Source: Nonomuraea aridisoli | Lineage (GTDB): Bacteria; Actinomycetota; Actinomycetes; Streptosporangiales; Streptosporangiaceae | Length of the DNA: 51,874 nt | Assembly (NCBI RefSeq): GCF_003236395.1 | Contig: NZ_POUD01000027.1 | Span: forward strand, 1-51,874 | Reading direction: 5' to 3' | Part shown: in pieces, positions 44,371-51,874 of the stretch | Layout: every line of letters begins with the position of its first letter | Numbering within the stretch: the stretch's first letter is position 1 | Program-made: the position numbers and the translations under genes | Notes under the pieces: model-generated | What the model was told of the DNA's origin: nothing | What the model saw: only the letters and a program-made list of their open reading frames with translations | The model's database searches: none

Positions 44371-45195
44371 TCAGCGGGTGGCGCGGCGGTAGGCGCCCGG
44401 GGTGAGGCCGAAGCAGCGGGTGAACCAGCGGGTCAGGTGGGCCTGGTCGGTGAAGCCTGTCGCGGCGGCGGCCGCGCCGATCGGCGTTCCGGTGGCGATC
44501 AGGTCGCGGGCCGTCCTGAGGCGGAGCTGGCGCTGGTAGTCGCTGGGGGAGAGGCCGTACTCGGAGCGGAAGGCGCGGTAGACGGCGTACCGGCTGGCTC
44601 CGGCCGCGCGGGCGAGGTCGTCGATGGTGAGGTCGTCCGTCAGGCGGTCGTGGAGGAGCCGGCGTGCCTGGCCCGCCACGCGCCTCGACCGCGTCGGACC
44701 GGACGGCGCGTGGGCCGGGGTGGTGGCGGCCCTGCGGACGATCGCCGCCACGGTGGCCTGGAGCAGCTCGTCACGGCGCAGCGCCGTCGCGCCGTCGTCC
44801 AGGAGCGCCGCGTGCAGGGCGCGCAGGGCGCCGGCCAGGACGGGGTCGTCCACCACCGGTGAGGCGAACAGCGGCAGGCCCGCGCGGTGCCCCGTCGCGT
44901 CGGCGAGCGCGCCGGTGAGGAGCTCCGGGCCGATGTGGACCATGCGGTAGGTGAAGCCGAGCGCGTCGGCGGCGTGACCGTCGTGGGGGTCTTCGGGGTT
45001 GAAGGCCATGACCATGCCGGCGGCGCTGGTGTGCGCCTCCCCGCGGCACGTGAACGCCTGCGCGCCGGTCTCGGTGACGCCGAACGAGTACGTCTCGTGG
45101 CTGTGGCGGTGGTAGACGTGCCGCTCGAAGTGCGCGTACATCGCCTCCAGCCCGCGATCGGGCGCCCGCCAGTACCGAGCCCAGTCCCGCCTCAC
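44371..45195 (-). CDS. AraC-family transcriptional regulator
   Basis: This 274-residue protein starts at GTG 45195, with GGGGAG 9 nt upstream. The N-terminal AraC_binding cupin starts with RRDWARYWRAPDRGLEAMYAHF then ERHVYHRHSHETYSFGV. The C-terminal double HTH has LTIDDLARAAGASRYAVYRAFR and PIGAAAAATGFTDQAHLTRWF, ending FGLTPGAYRRA. This type often controls an amino-acid exporter or similar neighbour. Here the divergent gene is an HTH regulator across 61 nt. Its stop is 6 nt from gmd's, tail to tail. Confidence 0.92.
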   Translation of the reverse strand: MRRDWARYWRAPDRGLEAMYAHFERHVYHRHSHETYSFGVTETGAQAFTCRGEAHTSAAGMVMAFNPEDPHDGHAADALGFTYRMVHIGPELLTGALADATGHRAGLPLFASPVVDDPVLAGALRALHAALLDDGATALRRDELLQATVAAIVRRAATTPAHAPSGPTRSRRVAGQARRLLHDRLTDDLTIDDLARAAGASRYAVYRAFRSEYGLSPSDYQRQLRLRTARDLIATGTPIGAAAAATGFTDQAHLTRWFTRCFGLTPGAYRRATR

Positions 45196-45217
45196 CCGTG
45201 CATTCTCCCCGGCTCTA

Positions 45218-45256
45218 TTGACAAAGAGTGTTTTTACGTAAAGGATTGTTTTTGCG
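45218..45256 (+). promoter_or_regulatory. Promoter element with two direct repeats before the HTH gene
   Basis: TTGACA (45218-45223) is a good -35. Two imperfect direct repeats follow: AAAGAGTGTTTTTACG (45223-45238) and AAAGGATTGTTTTTGCG (45240-45256). A TACGTA palindrome lies between. The second copy includes an AAAGGA ribosome site. The layout suggests an autoregulatory operator. No clean -10 is visible. Confidence 0.45.
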
Positions 45257-45835
45257 ATGAGAGACGTCCTGTACCTGGAAGAGATCGAGCAGGCCGAGGC
45301 CCTGCTCAAGCCGCAGCGCGTGGAAGTGCTGCGGCAGCTGGCCGAGCCGCGCACCTGCTCCGAGGTGGCCGAGCGGCTCGGGCAGACGCCGCAGCGGGTC
45401 TACTACCACGTCAAACGGCTGGTGGAGGCCGGGCTGGTCGACCTCGTGTCCGAGCGCAAGGTGCGCGGCATCACCGAGGGCATCTACCAGGCCGGCGCGC
45501 GGTCGTACTGGCTGTCGCCGCGCCTGGTGGGCCGGATCGGGCTGCGCAGGGCGCGCGACGAGCTCAGCCTGGGCTACCTGCTCGACCTGATGGAGGAGGT
45601 CCAGGCCGACGTGGCGGCGCTCGACCGGAGCGCACCCGAGTTGCCGTCCATCGGAATGTCGGGGGAGATCCACGTGCGCCCCGAGCAACGGCAGGCGTTC
45701 CTGAACGACCTGCAGAACGTGCTGCAAGACCTGTTCACCCGTTACGGCGGTGCCGAAGGCGACGCCTTCAAGCTGGCCATCGCCTGCTACCCCAAAGCCG
45801 AGCCACAGCCCGAAGGAGAACGAGACGATGACTGA
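45257..45835 (+). CDS. ArsR-like winged-helix regulator
   Basis: This 192-residue protein has LLKPQRVEVLRQLAEPRTCSEVAERLGQTPQRVYYHVKRLVEAGLVDL, a winged-helix HTH of the ArsR/HTH_20 type (about 17-65). A ligand or dimer domain (about 80-180) follows. It overlaps the SRPBCC gene by 8 nt. Such pairs (ArsR regulator plus AHSA1-type protein) are common in actinobacteria, with the regulator repressing both genes. The direct repeats just upstream are candidate sites. The effector is unknown. Confidence 0.88.
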   Translation: MRDVLYLEEIEQAEALLKPQRVEVLRQLAEPRTCSEVAERLGQTPQRVYYHVKRLVEAGLVDLVSERKVRGITEGIYQAGARSYWLSPRLVGRIGLRRARDELSLGYLLDLMEEVQADVAALDRSAPELPSIGMSGEIHVRPEQRQAFLNDLQNVLQDLFTRYGGAEGDAFKLAIACYPKAEPQPEGERDDD

Positions 45836-46667
45836 GCCTCTGATCATCCGTGCCCGCGTCCTCGCCCCCGTCAAGGAGGTCCGTCACGCGCTGACCGACC
45901 CGGCTTCCCTGCGGGTCTGGCTCGCCGAGCACGCCGAGGTGGAGCTGCCCGACCGGTTCGCCTTCTGGGGGCGTACGACCCCAGAAGGCGACGCGCCGCA
46001 CCAGCGGCTGCTGCACGCCGACGAGCGCACGGTGCGCTTCGCCTGGCTGCTCGACGGCGAGGAGACGACCTCCGAGCTGAGCGTCGAGGCCGAGGGCGAC
46101 GACGCGACGATCGTGACGGTGTCGCAGACGCACTTCGACTTCCAGGACGTCATCACGGGCAAGAGCATCCGCGGCGTGCTGCAGACGTACTGGTGCCAGG
46201 TGCTGGCGAACCTCGCCGAGCACTTCGAGGGCCGCGAGCTGACGCCCAAGGCCGACTACACCTCCGCCGACCTGCGGGCCACCGTCGTGATCGACGCCTC
46301 TCCGTCGGCGGTGTTCGCCTCGCTGACCGACTCGGAGGCCATCTCGAAGTGGTTCGGCTTCCCGATCGAGATCGAGCCGCGGGTGGGCGGCCGGTTCGCG
46401 ATGGGCGGCTTCGACAACGACCCCAACCCGGCGAAGGTGCTGGAGCTGGTGCCCGACCGGAAGCTCTCGCTCGACTGGGGCCCCGGCACCGGGGTCGGCA
46501 CGTGGGAGCTGGAGGGGTCCGGCGGGAAGACGCGGCTGACGCTGGTGGAGAGCGGGTTCGACGAGTCGCGGCCGCCGCACGCGGGCTGGGGCGGCATGCT
46601 GTCGGGTCTGGCCGAGCTGCGGCGCTATCACGAGGTGCCCGACTGGCAGCCGATGTTCCTGGCGTAG
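45828..46667 (+). CDS. Protein with two SRPBCC (AHSA1) domains
   Basis: This 279-residue protein starts at ATG 45828, 8 nt before the regulator stop, with GAAGGAG upstream. The first domain (about 1-140) reads IIRARVLAPVKEVRHALTDPASLRVWLAEH. The second (about 150-279) reads TVVIDASPSAVFASLTDSEAISKWFGFPIEIEPRVGGRF and ends with a WGGMLSGLAELRRY helix. Both match the START-like AHSA1 fold, a hydrophobic-ligand pocket. A tandem copy is less common than the single form. A perfect inverted repeat at 45959-45990 lies within the first domain. The ligand is unknown. Confidence 0.88.
   Translation: MTEPLIIRARVLAPVKEVRHALTDPASLRVWLAEHAEVELPDRFAFWGRTTPEGDAPHQRLLHADERTVRFAWLLDGEETTSELSVEAEGDDATIVTVSQTHFDFQDVITGKSIRGVLQTYWCQVLANLAEHFEGRELTPKADYTSADLRATVVIDASPSAVFASLTDSEAISKWFGFPIEIEPRVGGRFAMGGFDNDPNPAKVLELVPDRKLSLDWGPGTGVGTWELEGSGGKTRLTLVESGFDESRPPHAGWGGMLSGLAELRRYHEVPDWQPMFLA
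45959..45990. repeat. Perfect 12-bp inverted repeat inside the SRPBCC gene
   Basis: CGCCTTCTGGGG and CCCCAGAAGGCG flank GCGTACGA, whose centre CGTACG is itself palindromic. The whole encodes FAFWGRTTPEGD. Such a strong hairpin inside a coding region is unusual and could pause transcription or be an insertion relic. Confidence 0.8.
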
Positions 46668-46727
46668 TGCCGGGGGCCGCACGAGCGTACAAGACCGGGC
46701 GGCGGCCGGGCGGGCAGGCTCGGGACC

Positions 46728-47138
46728 ATGCGTTTCGACACCAAGATCGGGATCGTGGTCCGTGCGGACCTGGCCGCCTGGCAGCGGCTCAACGTCACCG
46801 CCTTCCTCGCCGGCGCCGTGGCCGGCGGGGTGCCCGGCGTGATCGGCGAGCCGTACGCGGACGCTTCCGGCAACGAGTATCTGCCGACGTTCCGTCAGCC
46901 GGTGCTCGTCTACGCGGGCGAGGTGGACGAGCTCCGGAGCGTACGGGAGAAGGCCGTGGGGCGGGGGATGGACGTGGCGGTGTACATCGAGGAGATGTTC
47001 AAGACGGGCCACGACGCGGACAACCGGGCGGCAGTGCGCGCGGTGGAGGCGCCGGACCTGGCTCTGGTGGGGGTGGCCGTCCACGGCCCCAGGAACGCCG
47101 TGGACAAGACTCTCAAGGGCCTGGCGCTCCATCCATGA
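46728..47138 (+). CDS. DUF2000 family protein
   Basis: This 136-residue protein has FDTKIGIVVRADLAAWQRLNVTAFLAGAVAGG, then LPTFRQPVLVYAG and VYIEEMFKTGHDADNRAAV, matching the DUF2000 alpha/beta fold related to peptidyl-tRNA hydrolase II. The function is unknown. It lies 60 nt after the SRPBCC gene and may be co-transcribed. There is no signal peptide or membrane segment. A terminator follows at 47197. Confidence 0.85.
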   Translation: MRFDTKIGIVVRADLAAWQRLNVTAFLAGAVAGGVPGVIGEPYADASGNEYLPTFRQPVLVYAGEVDELRSVREKAVGRGMDVAVYIEEMFKTGHDADNRAAVRAVEAPDLALVGVAVHGPRNAVDKTLKGLALHP

Positions 47139-47196
47139 CGGCGACTCCCGTCAAGGGCCGAAGAGAACACCGCCGAGGTCGGCGTCGCCGAGCAGT

Positions 47197-47221
47197 CCCG
47201 CGAGCGCGGACCGCTCGCGGG
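47197..47221. terminator. Bidirectional terminator hairpin
   Basis: CCCGCGAGCG and CGCTCGCGGG form a perfect 10-bp stem with a 5-nt loop, between the convergent DUF2000 gene and the formate dehydrogenase cluster. A short plus frame after it (from 47227) is not recognised and probably not a gene. Confidence 0.6.
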
Positions 47222-47321
47222 CTGGTGTGTCGGCCGACGCCGTGGCCGGGGTCAGCGATCTTCCGATCACGGCGATCAAGGAGATCCGTACGAACGATTT
47301 CACCGTGCCGCCTGTTCGCAG

Positions 47322-47558
47322 TCATTTCGCCCGGACGCGTGCCGGGGGCAGCAGCGCGGCGGCCGCCACGATGAGCGGGTCCAGCCGGCCGTCGGCCGCG
47401 CCGGCGTCGGCGAGCAGCCTGGCCCGCATCCGGGGGTCCCAGAAGGCGTGGATGTGGGCGGCGATCTGCTCGGCGGCCCAGGCCGGGTCGCGGTTCCTGA
47501 ACTGCACGGCGATCTCGTTCGCCATGCGGATGTGCGGGAGCGTCCCCGTCGCCGTCAC
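47322..47558 (-). CDS. fdsD: Formate dehydrogenase delta subunit
   Basis: This 78-residue protein starts at GTG 47558, 4 nt after the natural fdsA stop. The pattern HIRMANEIAVQFRNRDPAWAAEQIAAHIHAFWDPRMRARLL is typical of FdsD. This small subunit is needed for maturation or stability of the NAD-dependent molybdenum formate dehydrogenase. The gene looks intact, but its partner fdsA is broken, so the protein probably has no function here now. It is the last gene of the cluster. Confidence 0.9.
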   Translation of the reverse strand: MTATGTLPHIRMANEIAVQFRNRDPAWAAEQIAAHIHAFWDPRMRARLLADAGAADGRLDPLIVAAAALLPPARVRAK

Positions 47559-47562
47559 GTGA

Positions 47563-49529
47563 TCACCTCGCCACCGCGGTGGCCGGCTGCCTCAGCGACA
47601 CCTGCACCGCGGTCACCTTGTACTCCGGGCAGCTGGTCGCCCAGTCGGAGTTCTCCGTGGTCACGACGTTCGCGCCGGTCACCGGGTGGTGGAAGGTCGT
47701 GGAGACCACCCCGACCGGCATGCGATCGTCGATCTTCAGGCTGGTCTCCCCGACCCGGCTGGTCAGCGCCACGGTGTCGCCGTCGCGGATGCCGCGCACC
47801 TCGGCGTCGTGCGGGTGCATTTCCAACGGACACGTGCCGGTAGCCGGGCAGCTCGTGCGGGAAGGAGCCCATGTCGCACGAGCCCTGCACGTTGTTCTGC
47901 TCGCGCAGCGGGTTCACCCCGACGCCGTCGCGGCCGATGTTGCCGGTCGCCATGGCCAGGTTGGCCATGCCCATCACCATGGTCGAGCCCTGGCTGTGCT
48001 CGGTGACGCCGAGGCCGTACATGATGGTGGCGTTGCGCGCGCTCGCGTACAGGCGGGTCGCGGCCCGCACCTCGGCGGCGGGGATGCCGGTGATCTCCTC
48101 GACCGCCTCGGGGCTGTGCTCGGGCGCGGAGATGAACCGCTCCCACTCGGCGAAGTCCTCGCAGCGCTCCTCCACGAACGCCCGGTCCACCAGGCCCTCG
48201 GTCACCACCACGTGGCCCATGGCGTTGATCAGCGCCACGTTGGTGCCGGGCCCGCACCCGCAGGTGGTGCTCGGCCTGGACGTGCGGGGAGCGCACCAGG
48301 TCGATCCGGCGCGGGTCGGCGACGATGAGCTTGGCGCCCTGGCGCAGCCGGCGCTTGATCCGCGAGCCGAACACCGGGTGGGCGTCGGTCGGGTTCGCCC
48401 CCATGATCAGGATGACGTCGGCCTGGTCCACGGACTTGAAGTCCTGGGTGCCGGCCGACGTGCCGTACGTCTGCTTGAGGCCGTAGCCGGTCGGGGAGTG
48501 GCAGACGCGGGCGCAGGTGTTCACGTTGTTGTTGCGTGCCTGGCCTGGATGTCCAGCATGCGGCTGCCGACGTGGCCGATGGCCTGCTCCCACTCCACCT
48601 CGCGCCAGGGATCGGTGATCCGCTCAGTCAGCATCGGCTTGAGCCGCCGGTCGGGGTGGGAGGCGTAGCCGAAGGCGAAGCGGCCCTTCACGCAGGAGTG
48701 GCCTTCGTTGGCCTTGCCGTCCTTGTGGGGCACCATGCGGACGACCTCGTCGCCGCGCAGCTCGGCCTTGTACGAGCAGCCCACGCCGCAGTAGGCGCAG
48801 GTGGTGAGCACGCTGCGGTTGGGCATGCCCAGCTCGACCACCGACCGCTCCTGCAGCGTGGACGTCGGGCATGCCTGCACTTAGGCGCCGCAGGACACGC
48901 AGTCGGACTCCATGAACGTGCCGCCGGCGCCGGCGGCGACCTTCGAGGCGAACCCCGAGGCCCTCGATCGTCAGGGCGAAGGTGCCCTGGATCTCACCGC
49001 AGGCGCGCACGCAGCGCGAGCAGGCGATGCACTTGCTCGCGTCGAAGTCGAAGCAGGGGTTGCTGCTGTTGGTCGGCAGGTCGAGGTGGTTCTCGCCGTC
49101 GAAGCCGTAGCGGACCTCCCGCAGGCCGACCACGCCGGACATGTCCTGCAGCTCGCAGTCGCCGTTGGCCGGACAGGTCAGGCAGTCGAGCGGGTGGTCG
49201 GAGATGTACAGCTCCATGACGCCGCGGCGCAGCTCGGCGAGCTTCGGCGTCTGTGTGCGCACCTTCATGCCTTCGGCGACCGGGGTGGTGTACGAGGCCG
49301 GGGAGCCCTTGCGGCCGTCGACCTCGACCAGACACAGGCGGCACGAGCCGAACGGCTCCAGGGTGTCGGTGGCGCACAACTTCGGGATGTCGATGCCGCA
49401 CTCGGCCGCGGCGCGCATCACCGACGTCCCCTCCGGGACCAGCACCGTCCTGCCGTCGATCTCCACGGACACGGTCGCCTCGCCCGAGCGCGCCGGAGTG
49501 CCGTGGTCCTTCTCCTTGATGAGGCTCAT
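47563..49529 (-). pseudogene. fdsA: Broken formate dehydrogenase alpha subunit
   Basis: The N-terminus at ATG 49529 is coupled to fdsB (ATGA). It encodes the 2Fe-2S domain (CGIDIPKLCATD...CRLCLVEVDGR), His-Cys and 4Fe-4S sites (DCLTCPANGDCELQ, CIACSRCVRACGEIQG), then the molybdopterin domain (TTCAYCGVGCSYKAEL, DTCARVCHSPTGYG-like). Lesions found: a G insertion near 48954; a TAA at 48881-48883 where CGACVQACP has its Cys; a deletion of ~35 residues with frame change near 48540 (before NNNVNTCARVCHS); a G insertion near 48250; and a large deletion with frame change near 47826, between ELPGYRHV and EMHPHDAEVRG. About 1.9 kb remains of a gene usually near 2.8 kb. It cannot encode an active subunit. 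Confidence 0.9.
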
Positions 49530-50311
49530 CGCCGTTCCTCCGTCGTCACCCCGAAGTCGCCGGGGAAGTGGGTCAGGGCGCTCTGCACCGGCAACGGCGT
49601 CAGGCCGCCCATCGCGCAGAGCGAGCCCTCGGTCATCAGGCGGCACAGGTCGCCGAGCAGCTTCAGGTCGGCGGCCCTGTTCTGGCCCGCGACGATGCGG
49701 TCGATGACCTCGACTCCCAGCACCGCGCCGATCCGGCACGGGGTGCACTTGCCGCACGACTCGGCGGCGCAGAACTCCATGGCGAACCTGGCCTGCCCCG
49801 CCATGTCCACGGTGTCGATGAACACCACCACGCCGCCGTGGCCCACCACCGCGTCCGCCGCGGCGAACGCCTCGTAGTCCATCGGCAGGTCGAACCGGGA
49901 CGTCGGCAGGTAGGCGCCGAGCGGCCCGCCTGCACGGCCCGCACCGGGCCGGCCGGATCGGGTGCCGCCGCCGTACCCCTCCACCAGCTCGCCGAGGGTG
50001 ATGCCGAACGCGGTCTCCACGATGCCGCCGCGGGCGACGTTCCCACCGAGCTGGAAGACCTGGGTGCCGCGCGAGCGGCCCACCCCGAGCGCGGCGAACG
50101 CCTCCGGGCCGTCGGCCAGGATCATCGGCACCGAGCCCAGGGTCAGCACGTTGTTGGCCACGGTGGGCTTGCCGAACAGGCCCTCCAGGGCCGGGATCGG
50201 CGGCTTGGCCCGCACCATGCCGCGCTTGCCCTCCAGGCTCTCCAGCATGGAGGTCTCCTCGCCGCAGATGCACGCTCCGCCGCCGACCCGGACGAACGAC
50301 GGCGCGCGGAT
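49526..50311 (-). pseudogene. fdsB: 5'-truncated formate dehydrogenase beta subunit
   Basis: Homology starts at SFVRVGGGACICGEETSMLE, the NADH/FMN-binding GAGAYICGEET region. The usual N-terminal half is absent. The rest is typical: PTVANNVLTLGSVP, GGPLGAYLPTSRFD, ESCGKCTPCRIG (cluster N3) and a late Cys near SLCAMGGL. Between GGGTRSGRP and GGPLGAY the sequence GAGRA replaces the usual VRAVQ, which fits a G insertion followed by a nearby base loss that restores the frame. The break at 50311-50319 runs straight into the TetR gene stop. The gene has no start codon of its own. Confidence 0.88.
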
Positions 50312-50318
50312 ACGCCTG

Positions 50319-50966
50319 TCAGGCGGTGGCGTAGCCGGACAGGGCCGGCTCCAGCAGGTCGAAGGCTTGGGTGGCGTCGGCGGCGATGGCGTGGGCGATT
50401 TGATCGTTGGGGTGTCCGGCGAGGGTGAGGGTTTGGATGCGCTGGAACAGCACGCGGTGGACGGCACTCAGCAGGCCGGCGGCGGTCTGGACGGTGATGT
50501 CGTCGGGCTGGGCGCCGGTGGCCTCGGCCAGGGCCCGGGCCAGGTGATTTTCACGCTGGTCGTGCAGGCCACGCAGGCAGACGTTCAGGGTCGGACTGTC
50601 GGCGATCATGCGGGCGAATTGCCGGCCGGAGAACCCGGCGACGGGGTCCTGGGCGGCCACGGCGTCGGCGAACGCGCGGCGCAGTGCGGCCAGCGCCGAC
50701 TCTCCTGGGCGCCGGGCGCTGACGGCGACGGCCAGGGAGGCGGCGAACTGTTCCTGGTGGTCCAGGGCGAGATCTTCCTTGCGAGGGAAGTAGTTGGTGA
50801 CGGTCTTCTTGGCCACGCGGGCGGCGGCGGCGATCTCGGCGATGGTCGTCTGCTCGAAGCCCTGGGCGATGAACAACCGGGTCGCGTGGTCGGAGATCAG
50901 CTGCCGGGTCTCCTGCTTCTTGGTCTCGCGCAGCCCCGTGGTCGCGGCGGGTGTCTGAAGGGCCAT
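50319..50966 (-). CDS. TetR-family transcriptional regulator
   Basis: This 215-residue protein starts at ATG 50966. The N-terminal HTH (about 15-62) reads ETRQLISDHATRLFIAQGFEQTTIAEIAAAARVAKKTVTNYFPRKEDL, a standard TetR domain. The C-terminal all-helical domain (about 70-215) has no assigned ligand. Its gene is divergent from the VOC/DHFR-like pair and separated by 316 nt, so it may repress them. Its stop abuts the truncated fdsB, so its own downstream neighbour has been replaced by the decaying formate dehydrogenase DNA. Confidence 0.92.
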   Translation of the reverse strand: MALQTPAATTGLRETKKQETRQLISDHATRLFIAQGFEQTTIAEIAAAARVAKKTVTNYFPRKEDLALDHQEQFAASLAVAVSARRPGESALAALRRAFADAVAAQDPVAGFSGRQFARMIADSPTLNVCLRGLHDQRENHLARALAEATGAQPDDITVQTAAGLLSAVHRVLFQRIQTLTLAGHPNDQIAHAIAADATQAFDLLEPALSGYATA

Positions 50967-50998
50967 GGACCCAATCTTACCCTCGTAGCATTTTTATG

Positions 50999-51028
50999 TT
51001 GACACTCTTGAACTCATCAGGCTAAATT
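50999..51028 (+). promoter_or_regulatory. Promoter in the TetR-VOC intergenic region
   Basis: TTGACA (50999-51004), an 18-nt spacer and TAAATT (51023-51028) form the best sigma-70-like promoter of the right end, pointing toward the VOC gene. About 250 nt of leader would follow. No convincing gene is seen in 51029-51282. Confidence 0.5.
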
Positions 51029-51282
51029 TACGACCGTCGCAAGTTTGCGACGGATATAACGACGAGCATGACAGGGACACCCATTGCGCAAGCTCGCTCG
51101 CGACCTCTCCCCACCCGTGGTGGAGTCCGCCACTCCGCCCCAGCGGTCCGCGCTGCGTGGCGCCGAACGGTGGCGCCCGCCCGCCGCCCACAGCATCCGA
51201 GCGTCGCAGCAGACCCGGGCACCTGCGCTCGCTGAGCCGCCGCCGCAGCTACTGACCCCGCTCAACCGCATCAAGGAGACTC

Positions 51283-51660
51283 GTGCAGTTCACCGCCTCC
51301 ACCGTTTCGCTGACCGTTGACGACGTCACCTCGTCCCAGGAGTTCTTCACCGCCCACTTCGGCTACACCCTCCAGCAGGCCGGCGACGGTTTCGCGTCCC
51401 TGACCCGCTCCGACGCGTTCGATGTCGTTCTGCTCGCCCGCGGCATCCAGGTGCTGCCGCCCGAGCAACGCGACCAGCACGCCAGCGGTGTGATCCTGGC
51501 CTTCACCCTCGCCGGCGGCCTGCAAGAACAGGAAAGGCGGCTGCGCCACGCCGGCGTCGAGATCACCATGCCGCTGCGCCAGGAGCCCTGGGGCGAGCGT
51601 CTGTTCCAGGTCACCGACCCCAACGGAGTGATCATCCAGTTCGTCGAGTGGACCGCCTGA
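51283..51660 (+). CDS. VOC (glyoxalase/bleomycin-resistance fold) protein
   Basis: This 125-residue protein starts at GTG 51283 with AAGGAG 4 nt upstream. It has the paired beta-alpha-beta-beta-beta layout: TASTVSLTVDDVTSSQEFFTAHFGY, then ILAFTLAGGLQEQERRLRHAGVE and LFQVTDPNGVIIQFVEW, ending in the DPNGxxxxxxEW motif. The usual metal-site Glu is present near the end. Substrate unknown. It heads a short operon with the DHFR-like gene, probably controlled by the divergent TetR protein. Confidence 0.9.
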   Translation: MQFTASTVSLTVDDVTSSQEFFTAHFGYTLQQAGDGFASLTRSDAFDVVLLARGIQVLPPEQRDQHASGVILAFTLAGGLQEQERRLRHAGVEITMPLRQEPWGERLFQVTDPNGVIIQFVEWTA

Positions 51661-51725
51661 CATTCCCCGCGATCGCCCAGGACCGGCGCGCCCCGTCCAC
51701 CGACATCACGAAGGAGAGCCTTCTG

Positions 51726-51874
51726 TTGCGCAAGCTGGTGTACTACATCGCCACCACCCTCGACGGTTTCATCGCCGGCCCGGACGGCGCCGACCCCACC
51801 GGTCCGGACGGCCTCTGGCCCCTGCCCGCCGACTACGTCGAGCACATCGCGACCCACTACCCCGAGACCCTGCC
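51726..51874 (+). CDS. Dihydrofolate reductase-like (RibD C-terminal) protein, partial
   Basis: The frame starts at TTG 51726, 9 nt after AAGGAG, and runs off the right edge after 49 codons. RKLVYYIATTLDGFIAGPDGAD is the first strand and NADPH-site loop of the RibD C-terminal/DHFR family, common in actinobacteria as stand-alone reductases. The substrate cannot be inferred from this part. It lies 65 nt after the VOC gene. Confidence 0.82.
   Translation, partial: MRKLVYYIATTLDGFIAGPDGADPTGPDGLWPLPADYVEHIATHYPETL

Noticed and set aside
51084..51320. 78-codon ORF before the VOC gene
   Set aside because: It overlaps the VOC start and ribosome site in another frame and has no recognisable features.

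Overview
The window is high-GC DNA from an actinobacterium. GTG/TTG starts, ATGA/GTGA coupled operons, a 180-kDa-type NAD-glutamate dehydrogenase, a tmRNA and the prfB-ftsE-ftsX-smpB-ssrA neighbourhood all point that way. The overall look suggests Streptosporangiales (Nonomuraea-like), but this is inference from gene content, not a database match.

Layout. 1-3913 (minus): a partial VWA protein, a secreted PLC/GDPD-like phosphodiesterase and a coupled ExbD/ExbB-like pair. 3914-5176: a decayed regulator remnant, a strong terminator, the tmRNA gene ssrA and several hairpins. 5177-10683 (mostly minus): a lipoprotein related to penicillin-binding proteins but lacking all three catalytic motifs, then smpB, ftsX, ftsE and prfB, which serve ribosome rescue, septal peptidoglycan hydrolysis and translation termination. 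10731-15191: a lipoprotein, a Ser/Thr kinase, and a plus-strand operon of HTH regulator, Clp-N protein and ABC-2 exporter behind an operator-bearing promoter. 15249-20962 (minus): NAD-glutamate dehydrogenase and tryptophan 2,3-dioxygenase.

21048-26664 is the most system-like block. An ECF sigma factor and a small zinc-finger anti-sigma face away from DUF4142, DUF1996, ferric-reductase-like membrane protein and NuoF-ferredoxin fusion genes. The divergent operon has an ECF-type promoter placed for a leaderless start. Together they look like a stress-controlled route carrying electrons from NADH across the membrane to a secreted protein. An L,D-transpeptidase follows on the other strand.

27911-36881: a GNAT acetyltransferase, gene debris, and a rhamnose-type ABC operon (rhaT-rhaP-rhaQ-rhaS). 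Two small repetitive ORFs sit in this operon at gene junctions and keep 4-nt stop/start overlaps on both sides. An AraC regulator and an NmrA/quinone-reductase fusion follow. 36871-44364: acetoacetyl-CoA synthetase, a class A beta-lactamase-like hydrolase, an IS200/IS605-type tnpB element with a nonsense codon, and methyltransferase, GT4 glycosyltransferase and gmd sugar genes.

44371-51874: AraC, HTH plus double SRPBCC protein, DUF2000, then a decaying NAD-formate dehydrogenase cluster (fdsD apparently intact, fdsA broken several times, fdsB truncated), abutting a TetR / VOC / DHFR-like group that runs off the right edge.
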